In this document: piece by piece, positions 62,332 to 64,000 of the stretch
Layout of the letters: every line of letters begins with the position of its first letter
Numbering within the stretch: the first letter of the stretch is position 1
NCBI GenBank assembly: GCA_019120175.1
Contig: DWVP01000022.1
Span: 62,001-126,000, forward strand
Reading direction: 5' to 3'
DNA from: Candidatus Corynebacterium faecigallinarum
GTDB lineage: Bacteria > Actinomycetota > Actinomycetes > Mycobacteriales > Mycobacteriaceae
Length of the DNA stretch: 64,000 nucleotides
Notes under the pieces: model-generated
Told to the model about the DNA's origin: nothing
Databases searched by the model: none
The model's input: only the letters and a program-made list of their open reading frames with translations
Translations under genes and position numbers: made by a program

Positions 62332-63039
62332 ATGAATGGTGATGACATCCGTGCCGCCTACGACTCCGTCCGCGCGGAGGTGGACGCGGCCGCCCGGGCA
62401 GCAGGGCGCGACCCGTCCGAGGTCCGCCTGCTGCCGGTGAGCAAGACTGTGCCGGTGGACCGGCTGAGACTGGCGGTCGAGGCTGGCCTGACCGAACTGG
62501 CCGAGAACAAGCCGCAGGAGGTCGGACGCAAGGCCGGCGAGATGGCTGACCTCCCGGTGCGGTGGGTGGCGATCGGCCACCTGCAGACGAACAAGGCGAA
62601 GATCATCGCCGAGCACGCCGATGAGTTCCAGGCGTTGGACTCGGTGCGTCTGACTCAGGCCCTGCAGCGCCGGTTGGAGACCGTCGACCGGCACCTGGAC
62701 GTCCTGATCCAGGTCAACACCTCCGGCGAGGAGACGAAGACCGGTGCCTCGCCGGGCGACGTCGGGCAGATCCTGGAGGTTGCGGCGTCCTGCGACCGTC
62801 TGCGGGTGCGCGGGTTCATGACCGTGGCGACCAATACCGACGATGAGGCGGAGGTGCGACGCTGTTTCGCCCAGCTGCGAGGGATCCTGGACGCTGCGCG
62901 GGAGGACGCGGTGGTCGACCCGGAACTGCTCACCGAGCTGTCGATGGGTATGTCCGGGGACTATGCGATCGCCGTGGCCGAAGGTGCGACCTGCGTGCGC
63001 GTCGGGACGGCAATTTTTGGAGCCCGGGACTACGCCTGA
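62332..63039 (+). CDS. yggS: YggS-family PLP-binding homeostasis protein
   Basis: A 235-aa single-domain PLP-barrel protein without known catalysis that balances free PLP and amino-acid pools. The PLP lysine is K38 in LPVSKTVP, ENKPQEVGRK and GHLQTNKAK are family stretches, and LSMGMSGDYAIAVAEGAT binds the phosphate. The purine run AGAAGG is only 1 nt from the ATG, too close to serve as a ribosome site, so leaderless start is more likely. Confidence 0.92.
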   Translation: MNGDDIRAAYDSVRAEVDAAARAAGRDPSEVRLLPVSKTVPVDRLRLAVEAGLTELAENKPQEVGRKAGEMADLPVRWVAIGHLQTNKAKIIAEHADEFQALDSVRLTQALQRRLETVDRHLDVLIQVNTSGEETKTGASPGDVGQILEVAASCDRLRVRGFMTVATNTDDEAEVRRCFAQLRGILDAAREDAVVDPELLTELSMGMSGDYAIAVAEGATCVRVGTAIFGARDYA

Positions 63040-63094
63040 GAGCCCTCTTGAGGCCAGAGGTATACATAGTGTGACCTGGAATTTTATCCCCGTG

Positions 63095-63124
63095 TTGGCG
63101 ATTTGGGGTTGCGTGCTTTATTGT
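63095..63124 (+). promoter_or_regulatory. Promoter of the tRNA-Glu/tRNA-Asp genes
   Basis: TTGGCG and TATTGT are separated by 18 bp, about 50 bp before tRNA-Glu, in an AT-richer stretch. Confidence 0.55.
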
Positions 63125-63175
63125 TAACACCGCTGCCGAACGGAAACGAACACGTGTCGTTCCGGTAGAGGTAGG

Positions 63176-63248
63176 GCTCCCATCGTCTAGTGGCCTAGGA
63201 CTCCGCCCTTTCACGGCGGCAACACGGGTTCGAATCCCGTTGGGAGTA
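63176..63248 (+). tRNA. tRNA-Glu (anticodon TTC)
   Basis: A complete 73-nt cloverleaf. The acceptor GCTCCCA pairs with TGGGAGT (terminal G-U, normal for this tRNA). The anticodon loop CTTTCAC sits between CCGCC and GGCGG. The T-arm is CGGGTTCGAATCCCG. CCA is not encoded. Confidence 0.97.
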
Positions 63249-63278
63249 CTGCGAGAGCAATCCCGCACAACTCAATAT

Positions 63279-63352
63279 GGCCCTGTGGCGCAGTTGGTTA
63301 GCGCGCCGCCCTGTCACGGCGGAGGTCGCGAGTTCAAGTCTCGTCAGGGTCG
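63279..63352 (+). tRNA. tRNA-Asp (anticodon GTC)
   Basis: A complete 74-nt cloverleaf. The acceptor GGCCCTG pairs with CAGGGTC, the anticodon loop is CTGTCAC, and the T-arm is GCGAGTTCAAGTCTCGT. The discriminator is G; CCA is not encoded. It lies 30 bp after tRNA-Glu and is probably cotranscribed. Confidence 0.97.
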
Positions 63353-63361
63353 CATATTCGT

Positions 63362-63398
63362 ACAGCGGGCGCACACCATCACGGTGTGCGCCCGCTGT
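63362..63398 (+). terminator. Hairpin after tRNA-Asp
   Basis: ACAGCGGGCGCACACC and its exact complement form a 16-bp stem with a 5-nt loop, 9 nt after the tRNA. It lacks a T tract but is very stable. Confidence 0.75.
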
Positions 63399-63424
63399 CG
63401 TCGTCTGTGCATACGATGGCGCAT

Positions 63425-64000
63425 ATGCGTATCTCATTGCTGGACCGGGCGAACACTCTCGCGGGACGCACCGGCGCCCCCCGGCGAGCTGAACATTCCG
63501 ACGCCGCATCCCTGCGAGCAGTCGTCGACCGGGCCCGTCGTGCCGAAGATCTCGGTTACCACCGGTTTCTCGTCGCTGAGCACCATGGCGTGCCTGGTAT
63601 CGCCGGCAGTGCGCCGAGTGTCCTGACGGCGGCGGTCGGCCAGGCGACGTCCACGATCCGGATCGGTACCGCCGGCATCATGCTGCCGGACCATGTTCCT
63701 TTCGTGGTTGCCGAGCAGGTGGCGGTGCTCGCCGCCTTGTTTCCCGGCAGGGTGGACATCGGATTCGGGTCGTCGGTCGGGTTCACTCCCGCAGTGCGTA
63801 AGGCCCTGCGCCAGGACGAGGACGCCGCGCAGGCGCGTGAGGGCTACCTGGAGGCGCTCGACGAGGTCCTGGGGTACCTGCGTGGGGCAGCAGAGGTGAC
63901 ATTGCGCCCTGACGTGTCTGCGGCGCAGGAGAAGCCTGGCGTGTTCCTGCTCAGTGGCGGGTCGCCCTCAACCGTCCAGGCGGCCGCTGAGCGCGGCCTC
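63425..64000 (+). CDS. LLM-class flavin-dependent oxidoreductase (luciferase-like), partial
   Basis: The first 192 residues of a bacterial-luciferase-like monooxygenase, cut by the window end. It starts MRISLLDRANTLAG; VDRARRAEDLGYHRFLVAEH leads into HGVPGIAGSAPSVLTAAVG, a stretch typical of the MsnO8-type LLM subfamily. GRVDIGFGSSVGFTP forms the next barrel strand. These enzymes use reduced FMN to oxygenate varied substrates; the substrate is unknown. The ATG lies 26 nt after the tRNA-Asp hairpin. Confidence 0.8.
   Translation, partial: MRISLLDRANTLAGRTGAPRRAEHSDAASLRAVVDRARRAEDLGYHRFLVAEHHGVPGIAGSAPSVLTAAVGQATSTIRIGTAGIMLPDHVPFVVAEQVAVLAALFPGRVDIGFGSSVGFTPAVRKALRQDEDAAQAREGYLEALDEVLGYLRGAAEVTLRPDVSAAQEKPGVFLLSGGSPSTVQAAAERGL

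Overview
The window is a high-GC actinobacterial chromosome segment. Gene content and order point to a Corynebacterium of the high-GC type (the C. variabile / C. terpenotabidum group is plausible but not proven). Markers are mycothiol synthase (MshD), the LmeA-type DUF2993 protein, a DUF3073 protein, a bifunctional 2-methylcitrate synthase, small PurL with separate PurS and PurQ, and a pur–pabC–nitrobindin–lmeA–glnR-like–mshD–pst–phoU order that matches the mycobacterial Rv0803–Rv0821 and C. glutamicum regions as I remember them. About 50 protein genes, 3 tRNA genes and one frameshifted gene are supported. No prophage, CRISPR array or intact insertion sequence was seen.

Layout. 0–2.7 kb: a two-component system, the PhoP-like regulator phoR and its kinase phoS. 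2.9–8.1 kb: a minus-strand PadR / ABC ATPase / FtsX-type permease / lipase unit preceded by three operator-like 11-bp repeats. 8.3–16 kb: a second lipase, a HIT protein, purD, a lipoprotein, a double-YbjN protein, a Nei-type DNA glycosylase and purB. 16–26.3 kb: a probable insertion in the purine region, holding tandem CCC1/VIT1-like metal transporters (the first frameshifted), a LysE exporter with a divergent Lrp regulator, pyruvate carboxylase and prpDBC. 26.7–38.5 kb: purC, an oligopeptidase, purSQL, two tandem membrane-anchored J-like proteins, a thioesterase, an SCP-like protein and purM; purF, usually next to purM, is absent. 38.6–44.8 kb: DUF3073, ygfZ, pabC, nitrobindin, lmeA, a GlnR-type regulator and mshD. 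44.8–50.4 kb: pstSCAB, a gluconokinase-like protein and phoU. 50.4–53.5 kb: dusB and a CoA-transferase. 53.6–64 kb: tRNA-Lys, a MITE-like element, an LppP/LprE-like secreted protein, a BASS transporter, the PEP synthase regulator with PEP synthase, a CsoR/CstR-like repressor, fused pabAB, yggS, tRNA-Glu, tRNA-Asp and the start of a luciferase-like monooxygenase.

How the genes work together. Purine synthesis (purD, B, C, S, Q, L, M) dominates. Phosphate acquisition is represented at both ends: phoRS at the left, and pstSCAB plus phoU on the right behind an 11-bp-period PHO-box-like repeat. Propionate (prpDBC), anaplerosis (pyc, ppsA with its regulator) and acetate (CoA-transferase) form a C3/C2 carbon theme. 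Folate precursors come from pabAB and pabC.

Non-coding structure is the most unusual part. Three copies of a ~71-bp inverted repeat (core ATGTCAGAAASGTGGGA) each sit between convergent genes. Two further single-copy palindromes have the same architecture but unrelated sequence. A 271-bp element has 24-bp perfect terminal inverted repeats and an 8-bp near-perfect flanking duplication. Short tandem repeats occupy several gene junctions. Many genes have a -10 hexamer only 6–9 nt before the start codon, which suggests widespread leaderless transcription.
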